Assembly: GCF_039645585.1 (NCBI RefSeq)
Contig: NZ_CP147915.1
Coordinates: forward strand, 1,240,001 to 1,304,000
DNA length: 64,000 nucleotides
DNA from: Sulfurimonas sp. HSL-1656
GTDB lineage: Bacteria; Campylobacterota; Campylobacteria; Campylobacterales; Sulfurimonadaceae
Direction of reading: 5' to 3'
Under the pieces are notes generated by a model. It saw only the letters and a list, made by a program, of their open reading frames with translations. It searched no databases and had not been told where the DNA came from. Below are positions 8,160-17,998 of the stretch, piece by piece (position 1 is the first letter of the stretch; each line of letters begins with the position of its first letter). The position numbers were made by a program, and so were the translations under genes.

Positions 8160-9860
8160 GTGGACAATACTGCACTGTTCCTGATCATCCGGCGCCTCCG
8201 GGTGCCGATGTTCGTCCTCATTACGACCTTCGCCGTCTCCATCCTGGGGATGGTGCTCATCCCCGGCGTGGACGAGCAGGGGAAGGCGTACCACCTGACC
8301 TTTTTTGACGCCTTCTATTTTGTCACCTACACCGCTTCGACGATCGGTTTCGGAGAGACGCCCTATACTTTCACCTACCCGCAGCGGCTCTGGGTCTCCT
8401 TTTCCATCTACCTCTCCGTCATCGGCTGGTTTTATGCCATCGGTGCCATTGTCGCATTGATGCAGGACAAGGTCCTTGCCTCGCAGATCGACCTGGCGAA
8501 GTTCAGAGGAAAGATCCACAATATCCGCGAACCGTTCATTATTTTCGTCGGCTACAACCTGCTAGCCAAAAGCATTATCCGAAAGCTGAGCGACGAGGGG
8601 ATACAGTCCGTCGTCATCGAGAACGACGCGATGCGGATCGATGAGATGGTTCTGGCCAACTACACCCTGGAGATACCTGCGCTGCACGGCGACATCAACG
8701 ATCCCGACGTGCTGCGCATGGCAGGTATCAACAAGCCGCAGTGCCAGGCGGTCGTCTCGCTCTCCAGCGACGACGCGATGAACCTCCACACGGCGATGGC
8801 GGCAAAACTGCTCAACCCCAAGGTGAAGGTGATCGTCGAGGCGACCTACGAGGAGTACGCGGACAACCTCAACACGATCGGTATCGAGATCGTCGAAAAC
8901 CCCTTCAAGATCGTCGCCAAACGCCTCTATATGGGTTTGCGTGCGCCATCCCTGCTGATGCTGGAGCAGTGGATCTACGGCGAACCGCTGCAGCTGCACC
9001 CCCGCGACATGCTCCCGACCGAGGGCAAGTATATCGTCTGCGGATACGGCCGGATGGGCAAGGCGCTTCGCATCGCGCTCAAGCGCGCCGGCATCGAGTA
9101 TGTCTTTATCGAGACGAACCCGAAAAAAGTGCGCCAGCTGCGCAAGGACGACGTCCATATCATGGTCGGCGAAGGCCAGGACAAGAGGCTGCTGCTTGAA
9201 GCAGGCGTCAAAGAGGCTTCCTGCATCATCGCGGGCATGAACGACGACTTTATCAACCTCAGCATCGTCATGGCGGCGAAGAAACTCAATCCGGGCATCT
9301 TCACCATCGCCCGCCAGAACAACATCCACGACGACAGCGTTTTCAAGGCCGCGGACATCGACCGGGTCACCATCGTCAAGAACCTGCTGATCAACCAGAC
9401 CTACATCGCCATTGCGCGGCCGCTCAGCGAGCGTTTTCTGCAGCTCATCAAAAACAAGGGGGCGGAGTGGGGCGACGGTCTCATCATGACCCTCAAACAG
9501 ATCATCGGGGATAATCCGGACAAGCTGGAGACGGCCGTGGACGAGGAACACGCCTACGCGCTCTGCCGCCATCTGGAAAAGGGCCGCACGGCGCCACTGG
9601 AAATATTGCTGCGGAGCCGAAAGGATCACCGTCACTGCAACCAGGCGGTTGCGCTTTACCTTCGGCGCGGCGAGGAGGATTTCCTGCTCCCGGACCCGGA
9701 CATGCCGCTTCAGATCGGCGACCAGCTGCTCTTTGCCGGGGACCGGGAGTCATTCGAGGATATCGCCTACAGTATGGAGAACCTCTATGAACTCGAATAC
9801 GTCCTCGAAGGCAAAAGCTGCGCAACCTCGGTGAGCTGCCGACTCCATACGGGACGCTGA
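8160..9860 (+). CDS. RCK-gated potassium channel (TrkA-N type)
   Basis: The 566-residue protein has two N-terminal membrane spans around a pore loop with the filter-like TIGFGE at about 61-66. Two Rossmann-fold TrkA-N/RCK domains follow (about 125-250, starting IIFVGYNLLAKSIIRKL, and 290-420, starting YIVCGYGRMGKALRIAL). A TrkA-C-like tail ends the protein. Such channels pass K+ under control of nucleotides bound to the RCK domains. The start is GTG, four bases after the small membrane gene. Its stop abuts that of the convergent phosphoesterase gene with no gap. Confidence 0.87.
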   Translation: MDNTALFLIIRRLRVPMFVLITTFAVSILGMVLIPGVDEQGKAYHLTFFDAFYFVTYTASTIGFGETPYTFTYPQRLWVSFSIYLSVIGWFYAIGAIVALMQDKVLASQIDLAKFRGKIHNIREPFIIFVGYNLLAKSIIRKLSDEGIQSVVIENDAMRIDEMVLANYTLEIPALHGDINDPDVLRMAGINKPQCQAVVSLSSDDAMNLHTAMAAKLLNPKVKVIVEATYEEYADNLNTIGIEIVENPFKIVAKRLYMGLRAPSLLMLEQWIYGEPLQLHPRDMLPTEGKYIVCGYGRMGKALRIALKRAGIEYVFIETNPKKVRQLRKDDVHIMVGEGQDKRLLLEAGVKEASCIIAGMNDDFINLSIVMAAKKLNPGIFTIARQNNIHDDSVFKAADIDRVTIVKNLLINQTYIAIARPLSERFLQLIKNKGAEWGDGLIMTLKQIIGDNPDKLETAVDEEHAYALCRHLEKGRTAPLEILLRSRKDHRHCNQAVALYLRRGEEDFLLPDPDMPLQIGDQLLFAGDRESFEDIAYSMENLYELEYVLEGKSCATSVSCRLHTGR

Positions 9861-10982
9861 TCAGACGATATCGAGTACGCCGATCTCGCTGGGGGCAAGT
9901 ACCCGCAGCGGCGGTCCCCAGTAGCCCGTCCCCCGGCTGACGTAGATCTGTTTTTTCTCATCGACGCGGTAGAGTCCTGCAAGGTAGGGCTGGTCGATCA
10001 TGACCAGCAGGCCGAAGGGAAAGATCTGCCCGCCGTGGGTATGGCCGCTGAGCATCAGGTCATACGCCTTGTGCTGCATGATCCGCGTGCTTTTGGGCTG
10101 ATGGGCGAGGACGACCGTTTTGAGGGCGGGGTCGCACTCCGAAAAGGCCGCTTCGACATCGTAGGGCATGACGCCCATGCGCTTGGAGATCAGGTCGTTG
10201 ATGCCCACGAGGTTGAAGCGGTCGGCAATGCGGACGCTTTGGTTGTCGAGCACCGCGATGCCGAGGACATCGCGGAGGTGGGCGACAATCTCCTCCACGC
10301 CGTGAAAATACTCGTGATTGCCGGTAATAAAGTAGGTCCCGAATCGCGACTGCAGGGATGTGAGCGGCTGCAGCATCTCGGCGACATGTTCGATCTTGCG
10401 GTCGACAAGATCGCCCGTAATGACGACCATGTCCGGGCGCAATGCATTGATACGCTCCACGCACGATGCCATGAACTCCCTGCGGATCGCCAATCCGACG
10501 TGGACGTCACTGAGCTGGACGATGCGGAAAGGTTCGGCATCCGCTTCCCCGAGCGAGATGCGTTCAAAGCGCAGCATGGGCCGGCGAAGCCCGCCGATCA
10601 GGCCCCCGAAAAGGTAACTGACCGCAGCGATGATCATGGTGAGATCAAAGCCGATCTTGATGAAGCGTCGGCGTTCGGGCTGAAAAGGGATACGCTCGGC
10701 CGCCGAATGCATCAGGTCGTAGACGAGGGCGACGAAAAAGAGGATAAAGGTGATGCCGACGCTGCTGCTGAGCAGGTAGTAGAGTATCGGCGAATCGGGA
10801 AGGAGGTGGGTCAGTGTCTGAAAGACGAAAAAGACCTCGACGACGAAAAGAGTGAGCGCGATCGATTTCCACGCTGCGGCCCTGCCGAAATGAAGCCGCC
10901 GGAAGAAACGGCGGTAGACGTAGAGGTTCAGCGCACCCATGACGGCGGTGAAGACAAAGCCGAAAAGCAAAAAGCGTATCAT
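9861..10982 (-). CDS. membrane metallophosphoesterase
   Basis: The 373-residue protein has about four N-terminal spans (to residue 130) and a calcineurin-like phosphoesterase domain. Metal-binding motifs are in order: QLSDVHVG, ITGDLVDRK, GNHEYFHG, LAHQPK and SGHTHGGQIFP. This build matches the YaeI-type enzymes thought to hydrolyse UDP-diacylglucosamine or other phosphoesters at the membrane, but the substrate cannot be told here. The start ATG overlaps the stop of the CinA-like gene upstream. Confidence 0.87.
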   Translation of the reverse strand: MIRFLLFGFVFTAVMGALNLYVYRRFFRRLHFGRAAAWKSIALTLFVVEVFFVFQTLTHLLPDSPILYYLLSSSVGITFILFFVALVYDLMHSAAERIPFQPERRRFIKIGFDLTMIIAAVSYLFGGLIGGLRRPMLRFERISLGEADAEPFRIVQLSDVHVGLAIRREFMASCVERINALRPDMVVITGDLVDRKIEHVAEMLQPLTSLQSRFGTYFITGNHEYFHGVEEIVAHLRDVLGIAVLDNQSVRIADRFNLVGINDLISKRMGVMPYDVEAAFSECDPALKTVVLAHQPKSTRIMQHKAYDLMLSGHTHGGQIFPFGLLVMIDQPYLAGLYRVDEKKQIYVSRGTGYWGPPLRVLAPSEIGVLDIV

Positions 10983-11719
10983 GAGATCTGGTAGGCGATC
11001 TCTGCGTTGTGCAGGAAGTCGGTGAAGAGCGCAAAAGCATTATCAACGGCAGGGCTTTCGCTGCCGGCGACGGAGATCTCGACACGGGGAACACCATCCC
11101 GCAACATCGGAAGCGAAGAGAACTCAATCGCCTCAGGCACCTTTTTCATCACGTCGATAAGCGTATTCTCGCTCGTCTCTGCAATCAGTGTCTTTCGGAA
11201 AACATGTTTTTGCTGGGAATAGTGCCCATTGATGGCAGCTTCGATCATCGGGTGCGCCATCTCCGGGAAGCCCGGGACGAAAAAGTACCGGTGTTCCAGG
11301 GCGAACCCGGACATGTTGTTGACGGGGTTTTTGAGCAGGGTCACGCCGACGGGCAGGTCCGCCATATGGATACGGTGCGGACGTGCCTCGTCGCCGAAGC
11401 GTTCGATGATGTCCTGTTCGAACTGGAAATGGCGCCGCAGCGGTTGGCCGGTAAAGACCTTGGCGGCGATGGGACGGGTGAGATCGTCCGGGGTGGAGCC
11501 GATCCCCCCGAAGCTGAAGAGCACGGCATCGGGGTCGGCGAGAACCATCCGGTAGGCCGCTTCGATGAGTACGGCATCGTCCTTGATCACCATCGAGGCG
11601 AAAAGGGTGTGACCGTACGCTGCCAGCGCTTCTTTGAGGAAGGTGAAGTGTTTGTCGTTCCGACGTCCGTTGAGGATCTCGGTGCCGATGATGACGGCAT
11701 AAAAATGTGGCGTATTCAT
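10979..11719 (-). CDS. CinA N-terminal-like / molybdopterin-binding domain protein
   Basis: The 246-residue protein carries the MoaB/MogA-like fold of CinA's N-terminal part: VIIGTEILNGRRNDKH, then LFSFGGIGSTPDDLTRPIAAK, which matches the GGLGPTxDD motif. The C-terminal amidohydrolase half of full CinA is absent. Such proteins are annotated competence/damage-inducible or nucleotide-pyrophosphatase-like; the actual substrate is unknown. A TATAAT lies about 13 bases before the start on the minus strand. The stop overlaps the phosphoesterase start. Confidence 0.83.
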   Translation of the reverse strand: MNTPHFYAVIIGTEILNGRRNDKHFTFLKEALAAYGHTLFASMVIKDDAVLIEAAYRMVLADPDAVLFSFGGIGSTPDDLTRPIAAKVFTGQPLRRHFQFEQDIIERFGDEARPHRIHMADLPVGVTLLKNPVNNMSGFALEHRYFFVPGFPEMAHPMIEAAINGHYSQQKHVFRKTLIAETSENTLIDVMKKVPEAIEFSSLPMLRDGVPRVEISVAGSESPAVDNAFALFTDFLHNAEIAYQIS

Positions 11720-11747
11720 AGGGATATTATAGCGTCTAAGTGGGGAA

Positions 11748-11764
11748 GGGCGGGGCTGCCGCCC
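11748..11764 (-). terminator. hairpin after adenylate kinase
   Basis: GGGCGG-ggctg-CCGCCC is a perfect six-base-pair stem just past the stop of the minus-strand adk gene. It has no T-run, so it could attenuate rather than fully terminate. Confidence 0.4.
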
Positions 11765-11769
11765 GGCGC

Positions 11770-13000
<1,231 letters not shown>

Positions 13001-13004
<4 letters not shown>

Positions 13005-14761
13005 GACTGGCTTTTGGATTCTCTGGTGCGGATATGCAGCTCACGCAGCTGCGCGTTGTCGACGCTGCTCGGGGCCTGGGTGAGCAGACAGGAAGCCTTC
13101 TGCGTTTTCGGGAAGGCGATGACGTCGCGGATGCTGTCTTTTTTGGCGAGCAGCATGATAAGGCGGTCGAAGCCGATCGCGAAACCGCCGTGCGGCGGTG
13201 CACCGAACTTGAGGGCATCGAGCAGGAAGCCGAATTTCTCCTGTGCTTCCTCCTCTTCGATGCCGAGAAGTTTGAAGATCTCCTCCTGGACATCCTGCTT
13301 GTGGATACGGATGGAACCGCCGCCGAGCTCGACACCGTTGAGGACGATGTCGTAGGCGATGGATTCGATATCTTCGACATGCTCTTTGTTGAGGTCTTTG
13401 GGCATTGTAAAGGGGTGGTGAAGCGCTTTGACACGCCCCTCGTCGATCTCGAACATCGGGAAGTCGACGACCCAGAGGAACTCGAAGCGGTCTTTGTCGA
13501 CGAGGTTCATCTTTTCGTGCTCGGCGATGAAGATACGGAAACGGCCCATGTAGTCCCAGACGGTGTGCTTGTCACCGGCACCGAAGAAGACGACGTCGCC
13601 GACTTCAAGCTCGGTGCGATCGATGATCGCCTGGATATCTTCGTCTGAGAAGAACTTCGTCAGCGGTCCCTTGAGACCGTCCTCTTTCATCTGGAAGTAG
13701 CCGAGCCCCTTCGCACCGAATTTGCGGACGAAGTCTTCGAAGCTCTTCATTTCGCGCTTGGAGAAGACGAGGTCGGCCCCCGGGACGCGCAGCGCTTTGA
13801 TGCGGTTCATCTTCGGGTTTTTGGCGATGGCGGTAAAGACCTCGTTGTCACAGCGCTCGAAAATGTCGATGACGTCGACCATCTCCAGGCCGTAGCGCAT
13901 GTCCGGCTTGTCGGAACCGTACTTTTCCATCGCTTCGCTGTGCGGCATACGCGGGAAAGGCGCCTGGACGTCGTGGCCGGCGGCTTTGAACATCCCGACG
14001 ATCAGTTTTTCGGCGACGGCGATAACCTCTTCCTGGTCACAGAAGCTCATCTCGACATCGATCTGGGTAAATTCGGGCTGGCGGTCGGCACGGAGGTCCT
14101 CGTCACGGAAACACTTGGCGATCTGGAAGTAGCGGTCGAACCCGCCGACCATCAGCAGCTGCTTGAAGAGCTGCGGGGACTGGGGCAGGGCGTAGAATTC
14201 GCCTTCGTGGACACGGCTGGGCACGAGGTAGTCGCGCGCACCCTCCGGCGTGGATTTTGTCAGGATAGGTGTTTCCACTTCGAGAAAACCGAGTTCGTCG
14301 AGTACGTTGCGCGCCGCGATGGCCGCTTTGGAGCGCAGTCTGAACGTATCGAAAGAGGCGGTGGAGCGCAGGTCGAGGTAGCGGTATTTGAGCTTCGTCT
14401 CTTCACCGACGGACTCGTCGCCGATGACGAAGGGCATCGGGGCGGAGCGGTTCTCGATAACGAGCTCGTCGACAACGACTTCAATGGCCCCGGTTTTGAG
14501 GCGCGGGTTGATCAGGCCTTCACCGCGCAGACGGATGGTCCCTTTGGCGATGAGGACAAATTCGTCGCGGACGTCATTGGCGATCTTGTGCGCTTCGGCG
14601 TTGTCCGCCGGGTCGCAGACGAGCTGGATCAGGCCGCTCTTGTCGCGCAGGTCGATAAAGATGATGCCGCCGTGGTCACGGTAACTGTTCGCCCACCCGG
14701 CGAGTTCGACGCGCTCGCCGACGTTGTTTTCGTTTAAATCGGTACAGTAATGGCTTCTCAA
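13001..14761 (-). CDS. aspS: aspartyl-tRNA synthetase (probably Asp/Asn non-discriminating)
   Basis: This 586-residue class II synthetase has an OB anticodon-binding domain (about 15-105, [21 protein letters not shown]), the bacterial GAD insert and catalytic motifs. Motif 2 is in [18 protein letters not shown] and motif 3 in [14 protein letters not shown]. It charges tRNA-Asp. In Campylobacterota lacking AsnRS it also charges tRNA-Asn for GatCAB, which is known for relatives and inferred here. The start lies 78 bases from the divergent ABC exporter gene. Confidence 0.94.
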
Positions 14762-14839
14762 AACGTAGGGTCCTTGTGCCGGAAGGTCTAATGCCTACGG
14801 CAAAAATTTTCGCGATTATATCGCAAGGGGGATTCAGCA

Positions 14840-16669
14840 TTGCTAAAGCAGAGGGTGAAGATGGGTTTCTTGGGATTTTCTGGTAGTATTACAGTAAAAA
14901 GCAGACATTTGAATACCAAGATCACCTTCGGTTCCCTTTTTCAGTCACTCCATGCCCAGCGGCGGGATTTTGAGCGCGCCAACGCTTCGGGCATTCTTGC
15001 CACGCTGCTTTTCCTGCCCATTCCCATCCTGATCCCGCTGCTGATCGACGAAGTGCTGCTGCAGCACCCGGGGAAACTGACCGAATATTTCTCCGTGCTC
15101 GGTATTGAAAAAACGGGTGCGATGATCGCCGGTACACTGACCGTCGTACTGCTGCTGCGCGCGGCCGTCTTTCTGCTCAACAACCTCAAAACCCGTTATG
15201 CAATGAAAATCGCGCAGAAAAGCGCCTATACGATCCGTCACCGACTGTTGCATCACTTGGAGCGGATCAGCCTCGCCGAGTATGAGTCGGTCAAAACCGG
15301 GGCGATCGTCACGAAAACCATACGCGACGTGGAGCAGATAAGCTCGTTTCTGGGGCAGTTGGCCAGTACGGCGCTGACGTCGGTGCTGATGTTCATCGGC
15401 ATCCTGGGCATTATGTTTTATATCAGCTGGCCGCTCACGCTGCTGCTGGTCATACTCAATCCTGTTTTCCTGGGCGTTTCAAAGATCCTGGGACGTCGGG
15501 CCGGGGTACTGCTGCGGCGCCAGCATGAGGCGTATGAGTCTTACCAGGAGATGCTCGGCGAAGTCCTGGAGCTCTTCATGCAGGTGCGGGCCAGCAACCA
15601 GGAACACAATTTCTTCGGGCTGCTGAAAACAAAAGCGGATACCATTAAAAATGCTTCGATGGATTACGGGTACCGTTCGTCGGTTGCCATCAGTTCCTCG
15701 ACCCTGCTTACAAGTATTGTGATTGATCTTTTCAAGATTCTCGGCGTCGCAGTCGTCGTCTACTCCGATCTCAGCATCGGGATGATGCTCGCTTTTCTCT
15801 TTTACCTCTCCCCGGTCGCCGCCCCGGTGCAGCAGTTTATGAGCCTTGTCATTTCGTTTCAGTCCATCAAGCCCTCCATGGAGCGGCTGAACGAGCTGTT
15901 TTCGATGCAGCGCGAACCGCACTATCCGACTAAAAAGAACCCCTTTGACGGGAAACCGACCGTATCGGCAGCGCTGGAAGATGTCACCTTCGGGTATGAC
16001 GAGACGAAACCCGTCCTCAAAACGATCACCCTCCAGGCGCAAAAAGGGCAGAAGATCGCCCTGATAGGTCCCAGCGGCTCGGGCAAAAGTACCATTGCGC
16101 AGCTGCTTGTCGGCTTTTACCCGGTGGCAAGCGGTACTGTCACTTACGACGGTGTCCCCATTACAGATATCGGACTGTCGGTGGTGCGGGAGCATGTTGC
16201 GCTGATGCTGCAGGATTCGCTCTTCTTCAACGACACGATCAGGATGAACCTGACCCTGGGCGACGCCACGGAGGAATCGAAGATCCGTGACGCCCTGCGG
16301 TCTGCCCAGCTCGAAGCGTTTATCGATTCGCTTGAGGACGGTCTCGATACCATGATCGGCAAGAACGGCATCAAACTCTCCGGCGGCCAGCGCCAGCGCC
16401 TGGCGATCGCCCGGATGATCCTCAGCGATCCGCAGGTCGTCATCTTCGACGAAGCGACCTCTGCGCTGGACAACGAGACGGAAATGCGTCTTTACGATAG
16501 CCTGGCGCCGTTCCTGGAAGGGCGTACCGTGATCATTATCGCCCACCGCATTACAACGATGAGGCAGGCCGACTATATCTACCTGCTCTCAAGACAGGAA
16601 ATTATGTTCGAAGGAACGTATGACGAACTGAACCGGCTCGGGCTGGTACGCGAGCATTTCGGTGTCTGA
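14840..16669 (+). CDS. ABC transporter, fused membrane and ATPase domains; lasso-peptide exporter (D)
   Basis: The 609-residue half-transporter has six membrane spans (about 45-330) and one ATPase domain. Walker A is GPSGSGKST near 410, the signature KLSGGQRQR near 512 and Walker B VVIFDEATSALD. There is no N-terminal C39 peptidase, which fits a lasso system where a B2 enzyme cuts the leader. It overlaps the B2 gene by eight bases. TTG 14840 has AAGGGGGA upstream, but ATG 14861 with GAGGG is an equally good start. Export of the cluster's own peptide, and self-immunity, is inferred from context. Confidence 0.85.
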   Translation: MLKQRVKMGFLGFSGSITVKSRHLNTKITFGSLFQSLHAQRRDFERANASGILATLLFLPIPILIPLLIDEVLLQHPGKLTEYFSVLGIEKTGAMIAGTLTVVLLLRAAVFLLNNLKTRYAMKIAQKSAYTIRHRLLHHLERISLAEYESVKTGAIVTKTIRDVEQISSFLGQLASTALTSVLMFIGILGIMFYISWPLTLLLVILNPVFLGVSKILGRRAGVLLRRQHEAYESYQEMLGEVLELFMQVRASNQEHNFFGLLKTKADTIKNASMDYGYRSSVAISSSTLLTSIVIDLFKILGVAVVVYSDLSIGMMLAFLFYLSPVAAPVQQFMSLVISFQSIKPSMERLNELFSMQREPHYPTKKNPFDGKPTVSAALEDVTFGYDETKPVLKTITLQAQKGQKIALIGPSGSGKSTIAQLLVGFYPVASGTVTYDGVPITDIGLSVVREHVALMLQDSLFFNDTIRMNLTLGDATEESKIRDALRSAQLEAFIDSLEDGLDTMIGKNGIKLSGGQRQRLAIARMILSDPQVVIFDEATSALDNETEMRLYDSLAPFLEGRTVIIIAHRITTMRQADYIYLLSRQEIMFEGTYDELNRLGLVREHFGV

Positions 16670-17117
16670 TAAAATCAGAAAGTTTCTGGCACTCTCCGGG
16701 CCGGAAAAACGGCTCTTTTTGGAGGCTTTTGCCGGACTGGGCATGATGCGTTTTGCCATCACGGCGATGCCATTCAAGCGACTCGTGCACAAACTCGAAC
16801 AGTCGAAGGGGGAGAGGGTTCCGCCGTCGCTGTCGGCAGAGCAGGTGTCCGGGGCAAAGGCTGTTTCAAAAGCGGTCATCTCGGCCGCAAACAATACACC
16901 CTGGGAGAGTGCCTGCCTCGTCCAGTCACTGACGGCACAGCGCATGCTTCAGCGTCAAGGTATTCCAGGCGTTTTTTACCTCGGCGTCCATCGCGACAAT
17001 ACGAAGGACGGAAACATGCGGGCGCATGCCTGGCTGCTCTGCGGCGATCTCGTCGTCACAGGAGAAGGGTTTGACGGCTTTACCGTCCTCTCCTCTTTTG
17101 CATGGGGGCCTCAATGA
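16662..17117 (+). CDS. lasso-peptide leader peptidase B2 (transglutaminase-like)
   Basis: The 151-residue protein matches the stand-alone B2 layout: helical N-terminus, then WESACLVQSLTAQRML with catalytic Cys near 85, LGVH near 107-110 and RAHAWLLCGDLVV with catalytic His near 122. The third residue is probably Asp129 or Asp138. B2 removes the leader just before the first core residue. Unlike McjB it has no leader-binding domain in its N-terminus, so a separate B1 is needed; the PqqD-like gene at 21506 can supply it. The GTG start overlaps the exporter stop. Confidence 0.85.
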   Translation: MSDKIRKFLALSGPEKRLFLEAFAGLGMMRFAITAMPFKRLVHKLEQSKGERVPPSLSAEQVSGAKAVSKAVISAANNTPWESACLVQSLTAQRMLQRQGIPGVFYLGVHRDNTKDGNMRAHAWLLCGDLVVTGEGFDGFTVLSSFAWGPQ

Positions 17118-17998
17118 TCGTCTACGGAACAGAAATTTCAAGCGATATAGCCTTCCCGCTGGAACTGCCCGAAACGGGAGCGGTAAAATACGCCCTTACA
17201 CTATCGTCACGGCCTACGGAATCTCTCAAAGCTTCCATCACCTGCGGCTTCCCCATCTATTATGCCCACGGCAGAAAAGTCTACCTCTACACCGACAGGC
17301 TCTTTGACGGTGCGGACAGGGGACAGCCGTGGCACTATGAGGTCAAAGACGTTTGCAGTTTTTACTGGATCGGCGGCGAATCTGAAATCTATTACGAACT
17401 GCATAAAGAGGGCGATGCGGCGCTTCTTGCCTTCTGGTTCATCCATTTGCTGCTCCCGCTCTATTTCTCCTTTGAAGAGATGTATGACTTTTTTCATGCG
17501 GGTGCCGTCGAGATTGACGGCCGCCCGGTACTTTTCATTGCACCATCCATGGGCGGAAAATCGACGATGACGGATTATTTTATCCGGCAGGGCCATACGC
17601 TTGTTTCGGATGACAAGGTGCCGACCTTTATAGACGGCGACCGGTTCATTGCCGTCGGTGCACACCCTTACCACCGCCCCTACAGAAAATTCGAAGAGCT
17701 CGGCTACCATGTGGCGGGTTTTATGACGGACTTCAAACCTATCAGCGCATTCTACGTCCTTGAAAAAGCTGATGCCGAAGCAACCGTTGCGATTGAAGAG
17801 ATAACGGGGTTCCGAAAATTTGAGGCGCTGCTTCCCAATTACCTCTTTCTATTCGCTTTCCTAAAGGAAAAGCGCCTCAAGTACCTCTCCGCACTGCTAA
17901 ACCAGGTCAACGTCTACACCATTCGTGTTCCCCACGATCTGGATCGGCTCAGCGAAGTCCATGCCGCCATTTGCGTGCATCACAGAGGTATTGAATGA
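17114..17998 (+). CDS. HprK-like kinase of the lasso cluster
   Basis: The frame encodes 294 residues from ATG 17114, which overlaps the B2 stop as ATGA and has GGGG before it; an ATG four codons upstream is also possible. The P-loop FIAPSMGGKSTM near 145, the SDDKVP segment and HPYHRPYRKFEE resemble HPr serine kinase domains. In paeninodin-type clusters such kinases (PadeK, ThcK) phosphorylate a serine near the precursor C-terminus. This precursor ends GGASG, so Ser at the penultimate position is the candidate. No HPr gene is nearby, which argues against classical HprK. Confidence 0.8.
   Translation: MIVYGTEISSDIAFPLELPETGAVKYALTLSSRPTESLKASITCGFPIYYAHGRKVYLYTDRLFDGADRGQPWHYEVKDVCSFYWIGGESEIYYELHKEGDAALLAFWFIHLLLPLYFSFEEMYDFFHAGAVEIDGRPVLFIAPSMGGKSTMTDYFIRQGHTLVSDDKVPTFIDGDRFIAVGAHPYHRPYRKFEELGYHVAGFMTDFKPISAFYVLEKADAEATVAIEEITGFRKFEALLPNYLFLFAFLKEKRLKYLSALLNQVNVYTIRVPHDLDRLSEVHAAICVHHRGIE

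Noticed and set aside
17114-17998. Calling the kinase classical HprK of carbon control
   Set aside because: No HPr or PTS gene is near, and it is embedded in the RiPP operon with overlaps on both sides.
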